Source of the DNA: Hericium rajendrae
Lineage: Eukaryota > Basidiomycota > Agaricomycetes > Russulales > Hericiaceae
NCBI GenBank assembly: GCA_033439255.1
Contig: CM065878.1
Location: 4,464,001 to 4,528,000 of the forward strand
DNA length: 64,000 bases
Direction of reading: 5' to 3'
This document shows, one piece after another, positions 38,901-49,933 of this stretch. The position numbers and the translations under genes were made by a program. The notes under the pieces were generated by a model that saw only the letters and a program-made list of their open reading frames with translations, ran no database searches and was not told the DNA's origin. Each line of letters starts with the position of its first letter. The stretch's first letter is position 1.

Positions 38901-41900
38901 ATGCTAACTCGCGAAGGCTATGACAGCGCGAGGCCAGGCTGTGTTTGCTGAGAATCGAGACCTGATCTACGACCTGTTCCAAGCATATCAGAAGAGAAAG
39001 CGTGAGCGTGGACTTGAACGCGAGACTGAAGAACGTGATGCAGCTGACAGGTACGGGTGGATAATATTCGTATCACAGTCTTATTCTTGACAGATTTCCG
39101 TAGAGCTCATGATGTCCTCCAAGCAATCAAGTCCAAAGGAGGTGTAGCCCAGAAGGTCAAGGTGGACCACCTGTAAGCTTTCAGTCGATTTGTAAAAGAT
39201 CCTGCATTCGCAAGTGCTCAGAGCTCTACAGATACGTCGATGAAGTCCAAGATTGTCTCCTAATCGAGACTCTCCGTAAGTATTGGCTGGCCGTAGTCAT
39301 CTGATGCACTACTGATGTCGTTGATTTTCAGTCCTACGATGCATATGCAGAAACTCTAACGGGTTGTTCTGGGCTGGAGATACGGCTCAGACTGTCTCCA
39401 ATGGTAGCGCGTTTCGGTTCAATGACCTCAAAGCTTTTCTATATAATATTGAAGTAAGTTTGTCGACCCAAGGAGCATACTTCATACTGCTAATGTCTTG
39501 CCCGACAGACCGTGACGGATAGCATGCGGAAACGCGTACTGCCACCTCCAGTTCACCATTTGTGCGTCAATTACAGATCTCATGGCGGGATCGTGGACTG
39601 TGCACATTCGGTCATCAAGCTTTTGAAGTATTGGCCGACTGCCATCGACAACTTGCCTCGTGAAAGAGGGATCGTGCCTGGCAAGAAGCCGGTCTTCGTA
39701 GACCACCTTGATCTATCACATCTGAGCGAATTCTTTTCCAAGACAGGGTGTGTTGCTAGTTTGCTTTAGCCGGAGATGTATAGTACTCATATTGCGTCAG
39801 AGACGTGGCTGTAGAACTTGGCCATGAACAATGCAAGCTGCCGTCAACTCATTCTACCCGTCACTTACTGACGATGTCTTAGGCATCCTGGTCCGGGATA
39901 ATGCGGCTCGTGAACGACTCGAAGAAAAGATCGGCGATATCGGAATTGTATTGTATGTTTTCATCGCACAATATCATACGTATACTCATCTATGAGTCGC
40001 TCTCAGGACGGTGTTTGATAGCAAAGGATTGGAGTTCGACGATGTAGTCCATGTCAGTCCCATAATGCACCATCGTTCTAATCTTCTTCGTAGGTTTTAC
40101 TGTGGAACTTCTTCGAGGATTCCTCGATCGATTCATCTCGTTGGAGACAGCTGATTGACCATGCTTTTCGACACCCATCTGCTTTGCTTTCAGAATCTCT
40201 CGAGGGCTCTCGCCTCTCAGGACTCTCCAGCGAGGTATTTGAGCCACTCTGGCATGGATAACTATGTCTGACCCTTCCTACCATGTAGCTCAAGCATTTA
40301 TATGTTGCGATTACAAGAGCACGAAAGAACCTATGGTTTGTCGATCAGTCATCTAGATCTGATCATATGAAAGTGGGTATTCGTCTTTGCCAAATGTGTT
40401 TATGATATTAATCTATGGGTATCTTCAGATGTATTGGGCGGACATCGGATTGATTGATGCGAACCCCGGAGAACGCACCTTTGCACAATTTGCGCGTCCG
40501 TCGACAGCGGAGGATTGGGCTAACTCTGGGCTCGCGTGGACTCTCATGGGTCGAAATCAGTACGACCAAGCTATCCGAGGCTTCCAACGCGCGAAGCAAT
40601 ACCGCGAAGCGGCCATCGCTCGCGCTTACCAGCTCTGGGATCGTGCACGACAAGCCCCGGAGCTGAGCAAAAAACAAGTGCAGCTTCATCTCGATGCAGC
40701 TAGGTCTTTTACGGAGTGTGCTGAAAAAGCTCCCGACGGCGAAACGCGCGAACTCTTTGGCATTGCTGGTGAATGCTATGCTGCCGCGAAGAATCACAAG
40801 AAGGCCGCTGAGGCCTTTACGAAGGCAGCGAGATACGACGAAGCCGCCATCCATTACTTCGAAGGAAAGTTTTTGGATCAGGCTGTGGCGACCGTTAAAG
40901 AGTACCACGAAGTCATGGAACCGAAAGTTATCGACCGCATCAGAAACACCGCCAAATTTGTCTATCTAAATGAGCGCAAACTGGAGTAAGTATTAGATTA
41001 TCAATGCTGACAATTATTATGCTCACGTACGTATATTGCAGCCATGCAGCAGAACTCTTTCAGTCACGAAGAGCAGATGGAGTTCATCGATGATCATGAC
41101 CTGGGCGATGCTCATGCTGCTGTCATGGAAGACAAGAAGATGTTCTCCGAAGCTGCTGAAGCTTATCTCAAAGAAGATCAAACAGTCAAGGCCATTGGGG
41201 CCTTCCTCGAAGATTCAGCTCCAGAGTCTGTGATTAAGGCCAAGAAATGTCTGTTGGATATGGCTTGGAGGCATATGTCGTATGGGATACATTCCTGGCC
41301 CGAGAAGGGAGAGATAAGTTTCCAGGAGCTACAGAACTTGATTCAGAAACTCAATCTTCAGGATTCTGACAAGCTAATGGTGAGTGGCAGTCATTTCCCT
41401 GGTCGAAAATATGCTGAGGAATATCTCTTTCAGATTAATGTGTTTCATGCTGTCATTACTTCAAATCGTGAAAGACTCCGTGAGTTGGCCAGAAATGGAT
41501 CCTCCCTCGGTGAAGAGTATACTGGATTGGTCCTACTTTGTCTGGACTACCTCTTCGACGACGACGGACTGGCGGAACTTGACGCATCTGAAGGTTCAAA
41601 ACTTATCAGCTCCCTGGACTTGTTTAATCGCTACGTCCATCAGATGCACGGTATCGTCACCCATCCGGAACCATGGTCATCATCCGCAATCCGGAGGATA
41701 TTCTGCTTTGACGCTGTCGACGAAGATCATGTACTTCTGCGCCCGAGAACGTATTTGCACCAGTGCTATGCCCAGAAGCATGATCAATCCACGATCCTTC
41801 CTGATTTGGTTCGGGTCACGCGAACCGAGCTCAAGTTCATAATCATCCAGTTTCTAGGAGGTCGTCTTCGGCGGAAAATTCTGATGGAGAATGAACTGTA

Positions 41901-44487
41901 GGCCAAGTACGACTCTTTGATCCTTGCTTCCGAAACTGGTCATCAGGGACATGCAGTCGTCCTGGCTGTGTGCAGAGACATTCACTCGATGCTTCTTGGT
42001 TCAACAGCAGGATAAGATTCAACATGCTCCAGATTCTCATTGTTGATGTCCTTCAAGCGCTGCCTCTATCCGACATATTTCTTGAGCGTATGCAACAGCG
42101 ACGGTGTGTTTTTTCTTCCATAATTAGATGCAAGGCTGAATTCCCCCGGTCACAGGTCTTGGCTAGATCGACTAGACAATGCACTCAACCCTATGCTATT
42201 GTGGACCGGATCTGTGTCCAACGTTGATCTGCAACTTATCCCGGAAGCAATCGAAGCATTTTCTGTCGTAAGGCGGTGGCTCTCTGACATATTATACAAT
42301 CTCGAGCCTCGTAGGAATGCGAACTTAGCATTTGGATTCGTGACCAACTTCATGAAGGCTTCGACATTGGGACTGCTGCTGGATAGGAAACAATTACTGA
42401 TTGCTATAGCGACATCCCCTGTTTGCATTGGCCCCCACATTGGCATCCTGGTCTTGTTATCAATCGCGGTCCAGAATCGCGTCCAACCGGTGTATCTGCT
42501 CTTCAACCTGACTGAGTTTCTGCAGGGTGCTGGTGAATGGGACCTAGTCAGAGCTGTTGTCTTTTTCCGGTATGCGGTCCCGTTCATTCACAGTGCCTCT
42601 CAAATATTGATATTGCTGTAGGCACATCATAGAAAGACGCGTGCCGATTGACTTAGGTGTCCTGTGCCAATTATTGCAACGGATGACTACCCTGCTTGTC
42701 ATGGCGAGAAGCTATAAAAATCGGCGAACATTGCATAACGTGATATTACCGCGGAGATGGATTATTGAGAACTGGTTCGATTTTCTGCAGACGAGGAACA
42801 ATATCTGTAGCGCAGATCTGTCCCTAGTTCGTGCCGTCCATACACTGTTGCAGCAACTATATACAAGTCGTCGCACCGTCGATCAGGGACGGTACATAAT
42901 TGCCGGTGGGTCTTTCTTGATCCTGGATATTTGAGTCGCTGAAAATCGACATAAAACTATTAAATAGATTATCTATACTACAGGTCCAGTGATACGCCAT
43001 GGAACGCAGTCGGAGACGTGGCCATGCTCAACATGTAAGTGTTACACTTGATGTAATCATCTACGAGCTTATATGGTTGAAATAGATTTCGTTCTGTGTG
43101 CCTATGTAAGCCATAATGATCGGACCTATGATCAAATAGTTTGGAACCATACTCACTGTCCGTATCCCTCAACAGTGGGGTATAACATCAACAGCTACGA
43201 ACTGAGAAGCAAAATTCTTTACGCAATTGCTTCTTTGGATCCAAGATCAAAGGCACAAGAAGCATCAGTGCAGCTCTATCAAAGGGTATGTGCAGCAATT
43301 TTCTGCGAATCCTGCCTGCAGTTCGCTGAACGTTGTTAGATACTTCTTCGCGAAGACTGGCCTGACATTCTCAGTCCTCAGACAGCCATCGTTTTCGCCA
43401 CTGGACGAACTTGTCCGACTGCACTCCCAGTCCGAGCCTGCTCCCGCCCACGAATCCAAAGCCGTGCGTCGCATGGACTTCCGCAAGCTGGATGACATCC
43501 CCAGCATTCTTGACCCGCAAGCGCAGTTCCGCCGCATTACCGACGTTCTCAAGCCATCCGCCAGCGCGCCTCCGCCCCGTTTTGAAGTAGGTACACAACC
43601 TGCGTCCCTGCCTCCAAGCGCAGAGGTGCCTACCGAGCCTACCGAGCCTACCGAGCCTACCGAGCCTACCGAGCCTACCGAGCCTACCGAGCCTACCGAG
43701 CCTACCGAGCCTACCGAGCCTACCGAGCCTACCGAACCCATTGCCGGGGATCCAGATGACAATGACCCCAACACCGACACCGCCGAGCACGAGCTGGATG
43801 GACAGTACGCCACCACAGCAGACGACGCGGACTCGGCGGCCGTTGCGGCGAAGCGAGACGCAGCCGCGCGCACACTCCAACGCGCGTTGCGCCGCATGAT
43901 GGGGGCATGCGAAGGGGCGGCCGACATCCGGACTGCCTGCGGCACGCCAGCGCCTCTTCCACGCGGCGCGGGCGGAGGCGCAGGCGCTGGGGCTGGGCGC
44001 GTCGCGGTACCGCTGTGTGCTGTTCGCGATCGTGCCGCATGCGCTGCTCTGCCTCGAATGGACGGTCATGCGCGCGCAGGAGGAGAAGCGCGCGACAAAG
44101 GCGCGGATGGGCGGCGCGGAGTATGGCGAGTTGGAGGACCTGATGGCGCGGCAGACGGCGCTGAAGTGCGTTTCCTTTTTCCTCGTTGGATGGGTTTCGT
44201 GTTCACAGGCTGACATGCGTGGATTCTCAACCCACAGCGGCGTGTTGAAGCGCGCGGATGCGCTGCGTGTGGTGATCGAGCCGACGTCGCAATTCCACCA
44301 GCAGCGCAATCTGAACGAGTTGCGGCGCGTGGCGGTGGACGTGCTCCACCTCGTGACCATGGGAGGCTTGTCCGGCGTCGAGCAGATCAGAGAGGATCTG
44401 CATGTCATTGCCGAATGGGCGGGGATCGTGGAGCGGCCGAGGCTGCAGCCAGTGAAGCGGCCAGTGCTGAACACCACGGATTTGTGA
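35922..44487 (+). CDS. UvrD/TRANK1-like SF1 helicase B
   Basis: This is a paralogue of helicase A, in opposite orientation and with the same order of parts. It starts MSDTTVFDRDSAERLGLN. Shared blocks are ELSHGRFSETNQKKLTSA and Walker A GRSGTG-KTTT with an intron at the same phase-2 position (about 38117-38176). Others are NDLPEKFSELKDHHFPLF, motif II YVDEVQDCLLIE (39236), GLFWAGDTAQTVSNGSAFRF, NYRSHGGIVDCAHSV, FDSKGLEFDDVV and LYVAITRARKNLWFVD (40300). TPR-like repeats follow (YDQAIRGFQRAKQYREA; ECYAAAKNHKKAAEAFT), then C-x8-C-x4-C-x3-H (41925-41981), a 12-unit Pro-Thr-Glu tract, an IQ-like helix (AARTLQRALRRMM) and a C-terminus ending KRPVLNTTDL. Frame changes occur in the region 37400-37720, near 41900 and near 43940. 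Whether these are indels or decay cannot be told from sequence alone. The function is unknown. Confidence 0.83.
41925..41981 (+). other. CCCH-like metal site in helicase B
   Basis: The spacing C-x8-C-x4-C-x3-H (CFRNWSSGTC, SRPGC, VQRH) is exactly that of helicase A, again after DP and before a block reading SLDASWFNSRIRFNML. The residues between the ligands are largely different in the two copies while the ligands are kept, which suggests selection on metal binding. Confidence 0.6.
43629..43736 (+). repeat. 12 tandem 9-bp units coding Pro-Thr-Glu
   Basis: Twelve consecutive units of CCTACCGAG (the last ends GAA) encode (PTE)12 in the acidic, disordered linker of helicase B. The 108-bp tract is nearly perfect at DNA level, so it is young and likely variable in length between strains. 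Helicase A has no such tract in the same place (its linker reads DGEVEPTRQVD). Confidence 0.95.
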
Positions 44488-45460
44488 GCTCTGTCTCTTT
44501 AGCTTTAGCGTGCAGTCTAGTAGTGCTTTCGTGGACTTTCTTGTCTGCTTTCGTAGCTTTGACGCGGGGTCTATCACAGCTCCCTTGTAGAACGAGTACC
44601 ATATGTATTATTGGATGACTTTCTCCAGCATCGATCAGTGTCATGCAGGCCTATTTTCTGATGCTCCGGGAGGCCTCGTCGACGACGACATCGCCTGCTT
44701 GAGCCTTATTTTGTTTGGCGTGCTCAAAAACATATCACAACATACAAGCGTTGCTGGCGAAAGACACCCACTTACTCCTATGCCATCATGGCGCGCATTT
44801 ATCTTATGTAGTCTGCTCTATTCGCGTGGAGTGTATGAGACGCGGACCCTGCTATAAACTTGCGCGGGCTTCAAACTGCTCCAACAAAGGATCGAGGATC
44901 CCACCACATCCTGTCCATGAAGATTAAGACAGGCCCCTGCTTCGAGGAGCCCACGCACTCGGAAATGCAAGATCCAGCGCACTCGAAGGCGCCAGCTTTG
45001 CCGCACATATGCATGCAGATGGAGCCATTAGCAGCTAATTTTCGCCGACCTCAGATGACCATGACCATGCGGTCGACTCGCCGAGGCCGCGCGCATCGGA
45101 ACGAGCCGTCTCCATGCAAGGTCTGCTCTAAACCCAGAATCACCACACCTCTTCAAAGTTCACACGAACCCCAAATCGACCAATCCACCCACCTCGCCAC
45201 AATCCCAGCACGCCCCGATGATCAGAGCACACATCAATTACGACAGGTATAATAAAGTACACAAACACCAGCCACAGCCAGCAAATTACGACGTACGCAT
45301 CCAGAGGCGTCGATCCTGTAGCGTATCAGGGGTCTAGAGCTACAACATCATGCGAAAGCAGGAAGCGGGGGCAGGGGGCAAAACAGCGCGAGCGCGGCAC
45401 GCAAAACAACATAAAAATAAACAAAAATAACATACGGTACGACCGCGGCCAGTGCACGGC
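44488..45460. other. Convergent intergenic region, no gene seen
   Basis: About 970 bp between the ends of helicase B and DOT1. Small open frames occur, but none shows family resemblance or splice structure. It should hold both terminators. Confidence 0.4.
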
Positions 45461-47337
45461 TCAGGCCCGCCGCGCGCGCGTGCTGCGCTGGCTCTCGAAG
45501 CGCTCGCGGACCGCCTTGTAGCCCTCGCGGTCGACGCGGTGCACGTAGAACGCGCCGGCGCCGCTGCCCCACGAGACCGCGCCCGAGCGGTACGCGTGCT
45601 CACTGACATCGAAGATCGCGCTCATGTCGTCGATGTTGCGCTCCGTCAGCGCGGCCGACGACACGAACGGCTTGAGCGAGATCACGAGCGCGCCCTCCTT
45701 CAGATCCAGAAACCGCGGGCGGATCGCCTCGTTCACTGCCGCGGACCAACCATTAGCACGTGCATACTTAACAGAGTGGGTGGGGAAAGGGAACGCACGG
45801 GACTCGGAAAAGACCTTGTTGTTGACGAGCACGACGTCGGCGGTGCCGATCAGCGCCGACACGCGCTCGCTCTGCAGCATGTCGCCCTCCTCGAGCTCGA
45901 CGGCGCCCATACGTGACGCCCCACATCCTTGCGCGCATGCGCATCTGCCGGCGCTGCTCGCGCGCGATGTCCGCCGGCGCGTGCATGACCTCCACGCCGA
46001 ACGCGGCGCACCCGCTCTCGAGCGCGGCCTGCAGCACGACGTTGCCCACGCCCGCGCCGAGGTCGAGCAGCAGGCGCCCGGGCGCAGGCGGCCCAGGCGC
46101 ACGAGGTCCGAGATGAAGGACGGCATCAGCTCGCCGTAGACTGTGCTCGAGAAGGCCTCGTAGCGCGCGAGCTCGTGCGTGCGCGGGCCGACGGTGCGCT
46201 GGTACGTCTCCTCGACGATGCGCAGCGCGACGGCCTGGGCAGGCCGGTGGGCGTCCAGTTGTGCACGAACGTCTTGAGCGCGTTGGGGGCGAGCGGCTCG
46301 AAGAGGTCGTCTGGGAGTCGTGGGTATTTGAGCGCGCGGAGGAGAAAGTTGATCGTGGAGAGGGTGGAGAGGAAGAGGGGGCCGTCGCGTTTGTGGATGG
46401 CGCGTTGGAATGTGCGGATGTGGTTTATGCGCGGTTCGAGCACGTCGTGGTCGGGGCTCGGAGGACAAATGTCGGTGTGGGTGGTTCCAAACAGGGCTTG
46501 CTGCGCAGGTGTCAGATACGCGTCAATTATGGTGTATAGTGACCGCTCTAGGCACATTATAGGATTGTAGTGGTCCTTGTCCTTCGGAACAAGGAGGATA
46601 TATCGCTCAGAAGCCCCTGTATTCGGAAATTCTAGTTCTCCGATTGGATATTCCGTAGGATGCGGCTCGAATGACGTGTCGGTAGGATCATCGAGATTCT
46701 TGAAAACTGGATGAGAGGTCAGCAGGATGGAAATAGACGCGTAACCACGCGACGTACATGCTTTGTACGACTTGATGAGAGATTTTACGACTGTCTCGCA
46801 GCTCAAAAGCCCGGCTCTGACCGGTAGTTCTCTTCGAGAAAGCAGTCTCGAGCGATGGATTCTTCGGGGAGGGAAACACCGAGACTGAGCGGGACCTGCT
46901 GTTCCGGCATACGGCATCTGAAGCAGGTGGTGACGTGTGAAAGCGCGTCGAAGCGCGGGAGGAAGACGCTGATGATGAGCTGGGTGGGATGCTTGCAGGC
47001 TCCCGTGTGCTTGATCGCGAGGAGGCGGTGGAGGGTGGCGTCGGCGCGTCGGTACGCGCCCTCTTGCTCGCAGACGCTGCGGCGGCGCCCTCCTTCTCAG
47101 TGCGTTTCCGTTTTGAGGAGACGGTCGAGGGTTTCGTTCTAGGCTTTTTGAGGACGGCTGGGGCGGATTGGGCGAGGCAGATGATGCCACTGGCTTCTTC
47201 TCTGTCACAGCAGGGCGCTGGACGGTCACGACACGCGTCGTAACAACCACAGACGGCGCGACTGACGATGTGGTCTTTGGTTTTGAGAAGAAGGAGAATG
47301 AGGGTGGCGGAGGGTGTGCTGCGGAGGAAGAGAGCAT
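45461..47337 (-). CDS. DOT1: DOT1 histone H3-K79 methyltransferase
   Basis: This chromatin enzyme methylates lysine 79 of histone H3 using S-adenosylmethionine. A Ser/Pro-rich and basic N-terminus (MLSSSAAHPPPPSF; SSKRKRTEKEG) probably binds DNA. The DOT1 fold follows: LLSCETVVKSLIKSYKA, LLVPKDKDHYNPIMCLE, ELARYEAFSSTVYGELMPSF, the SAM-binding loop LLLDLGAGVGNVVLQAA, AFGVEVMHAPADIA, ELEEGDMLQ and the catalytic NNKVFSE. The C-terminus has LISLKPFVSS. At least four one-base frame changes split these conserved blocks: in the N-terminal linker near 47150, before the LLSCETVV block near 46830, near 46075, and near 45920. Because every block is otherwise well conserved, assembly indels in this GC-rich gene are the likeliest cause. 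Confidence 0.9.
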
Positions 47338-48252
47338 GGCGAAGATGAGGAGAAGAGAGGGGCGTGCACAGCAAGATGTACAGGCTCAAAACAAGCAGAC
47401 CCGTGACGTGACCGCCACCTGTCCAGTCACCCACTCCTAACCCTACTCTGGGGTCATATCTCCGAGCCTCCGAGCGGTGAAAGCGGACTCGGTGAACACA
47501 CAGCAAGCACACTGCCAAATCTCCGGCAGATTTCCATGCACAGAGACCGACTGACAAGGATGTGACACGTACGCGAAGAAGGCGGAAGAGCATCAATTAT
47601 GCCTCCATCGTATGCTCATGATGGAAGGGAAGGCACGCCTCGAAAAGGATTCGCGTTGAGGGAAAAAATTATGACATTAATGTTTATCGCGCACTGGGTG
47701 ACAGGAAGTGGGGAAGATGGCGTATAGGAGGAAACGATCACCTTGAGCAGACGAGACGCGATGTCTGTGTTACAGTGTGTACCTTTGTGGACGCGTCTGC
47801 GTCACTTGAGCTATGACGTCACACCGGTGTATGTTTCCATCCTTGACCGTGCAACTCCTCCTCAACAGCACTAGTTCGCCCAGCTGTGCTCTCGTTTTCC
47901 TTTCTCTACTGGAAAAGCCTGGTATACTACTGTCACTCAATGAATCAACCTCAGTAAACTCGCTGCATCCATGGATTCGTCCACGTAAAATATGGACTGG
48001 GGCTCAACTGGGGCTTCGAAGTTGCCTACTGTAGTTGGGTCCTCCTGGAACCCTCATGGCCACTCCTGCGCAAGGCACTACCGTACCAGACGTGCCTAGC
48101 TCTAGCCAGATTGCCCTTGCGACAGCTCGCTGACTACCCGCCCCACCAGCGCAAACCGAACACCTCTGGTCTGGATCTCAATCCTCAAGCTCGTATGACG
48201 CCAACGCTCACAGTTGAACCCACTCACACCTCTCTACCTCCATTCAAGCACC
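47338..48252. promoter_or_regulatory. Divergent intergenic region DOT1 / hypothetical
   Basis: About 900 bp with no supported gene. It should hold the promoters of DOT1 (-) and the hypothetical gene (+). Confidence 0.35.
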
Positions 48253-49358
48253 ATGACGCGCCCTTCTACGTCCCTACCCATCTCCGCCGATCCCAAGGCG
48301 GCTGACCCAGCCGCCTCTACTCTCCTCTCTGCTCCATCCTCTCGATCTATCTCCCCGCGTGATCCAGAACTTTGCGAGAGCCTCGCGCAACAAGTCGCAT
48401 GGTACAAACGCGGCGCCGTCTCAACCACATCCTGGAGCCGCGAATCTCGTTCCCCTAACGACCCGCGCATCGACGCGCTCGCCTATTGCAAAGACCAAAC
48501 AGACCACGCGCACGAATACCTCCTCTTCCGCCTGCGCAAGCACGACGGCCAGGCGTGGTGGGCACGGGCCGAGCGCAGCGACTGCAGCGCCGGCCGCTCG
48601 CTCGCCGCGCTCCTCACGAACCTCGTCGCGGACCCCACGCACGACGTCGTCTTCCCGCTGCCCCCGGGCTCGTCCCGCCGCCGCCGGACCTGCTCGCGGA
48701 GTACAGCTTCGCCGACGCGCCGTTGACGCTCGAGCTGTTCGCCGCGGTGCTGCGCGCCGCGTCGGAGGCGCGCCGCGCGCGCTGGTCGCTGTGCGGTCAG
48801 GGGTGCTTCTGGTATGCGGGGCTCGTTTTTGAGGTCGTCAAGACGTTCCATCGGGGATCTGGGTTGCTTGTCGATATGAGCAGACTTGCGGAAAGAGGCT
48901 GCTGTCGGAGGCGTGCGGATGTGCAGTGTTGATGATGATGGCTTTTATGGGGATGTTGAGCGCGTTGGCGTCGTGTCTGGTTGGAGGGACCTGGTTAGTC
49001 GTCTCAGTATTCCTAATTTCGCCTTCTTAACGTCGTGCTTCAGCGACGCCTTATGGAAATGACAGCCAACTCAAACCAGCGATACACGCCATTTTCTGGT
49101 ATGCCATGCACGATATCCATCACCGGTGCGCGTTTCAAGTCCACGGGCTTGCCTCGTTCCGCATACGATCTCCTCGCAGCGGAGCATGGCGGGCTGTCCC
49201 TGCGCGCATCCGATATGCTGTCGCTCGAGCACCGCGGGGAGACGCTGCTGCTCAGGTTTGGTGGTATGTGCCAGGTGCGCCAGTGGATTGCGGACTGGTA
49301 TATTTTTCTGCCGGAGGCGCTGCGTGATTTGCGTGTGGAGGTGGATCGCACAGAGTAA
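48253..49358 (+). CDS. Hypothetical protein, agaricomycete family
   Basis: I do not know a function. The chosen start gives MTRPSTSLPISADPKA. A region containing HEYLLFRLRKHDGQAWWARAE is followed, after a one-base frame change near 48665, by PLTLELFAAVLRAASEARR and ARWSLCGQGCFWYAGLVFEV. The S-L-x-x-x-x-C-x-W-Y/F-A pattern resembles an uncharacterised protein family common in mushroom genomes (from memory, not searched). A clear 50-nt intron (GTTAGT to TTCAG, about 48995-49044) joins GVVSGWRDL to RRLMEMTANSNQ, extending the protein to the stop at 49358. A second frame change lies near 48875. The last exon (STGLPRSAYDLLAAEHGG) is not recognised. Confidence 0.5.
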
Positions 49359-49544
49359 TAAAAGATGCGGTTGGAACTCTGCATCCTTGCAATTCTGTTT
49401 GCACTGGGATGCGATCCCTTCTACATGTGAGCTGTGAGCTGTGAGCTGTTCGTGCGTGCGGCCGACATGGTGCGGATTGAATGCAGAGGAGATACCGTAT
49501 CTTTCTCTCAGGTTTCATAATTAGTGGGGAGGTGCACCGACGGG

Positions 49545-49572
49545 TTGCGGACATCTGGTTGCGGACATCTGG
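49545..49572. repeat. Tandem 14-bp duplication
   Basis: TTGCGGACATCTGG occurs twice back to back (49545-49558 and 49559-49572). It lies in non-coding DNA upstream of the GCN20 gene and has no clear role. Confidence 0.85.
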
Positions 49573-49707
49573 TATGCCGGTAGATCTGTCCAGGCTTCGC
49601 GTGGTGTACGGATTCTCGCCGGCAGAGCTGGCAAGGACTATTTCTATTCCTGATCTATCGTATACACTATTTCACATACAAGCTAGATTGGACAATTGGA
49701 CGAGCCA

Positions 49708-49759
49708 GAGAAGTAATTATGAACGTGGTTCATGAGAAGCAATTATGAACGTGGTTCAT
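49708..49759. repeat. Tandem 26-bp duplication upstream of GCN20
   Basis: Two adjacent 26-bp units (49708-49733 and 49734-49759) differ at one base (T versus C at the seventh position). Each contains ATTATGAACGTGGTTCAT. They lie about 175 bp before the GCN20 start codon, so a regulatory effect is possible but not shown. Confidence 0.85.
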
Positions 49760-49933
49760 GCGCTGCAGATGGGACCGACACGGTGGCGCGAGTCACGACG
49801 CGTCAGCAATTTAGTAATTTATGGGCGCTTATTTTCTGTCTGCTTTGCAAGGATCCTTCTCCTGCTTGTCCTTCATTCGTGTCCTGCTCAGATACCACCG
49901 ACCAGCCCAGTCAAACCCACTCAACCCCATACG

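Noticed and set aside
43265-44477. Minus-strand frames with Gly-Ser-Val or Gly-Arg-Leu repeats
   Set aside because: They are mirror translations of the Pro-Thr-Glu repeat and flanking exons of helicase B.
49481-49735. 84-codon frame before GCN20
   Set aside because: It spans both short tandem duplications and has no family match; it looks like a chance frame or a relic related to the preceding hypothetical gene.
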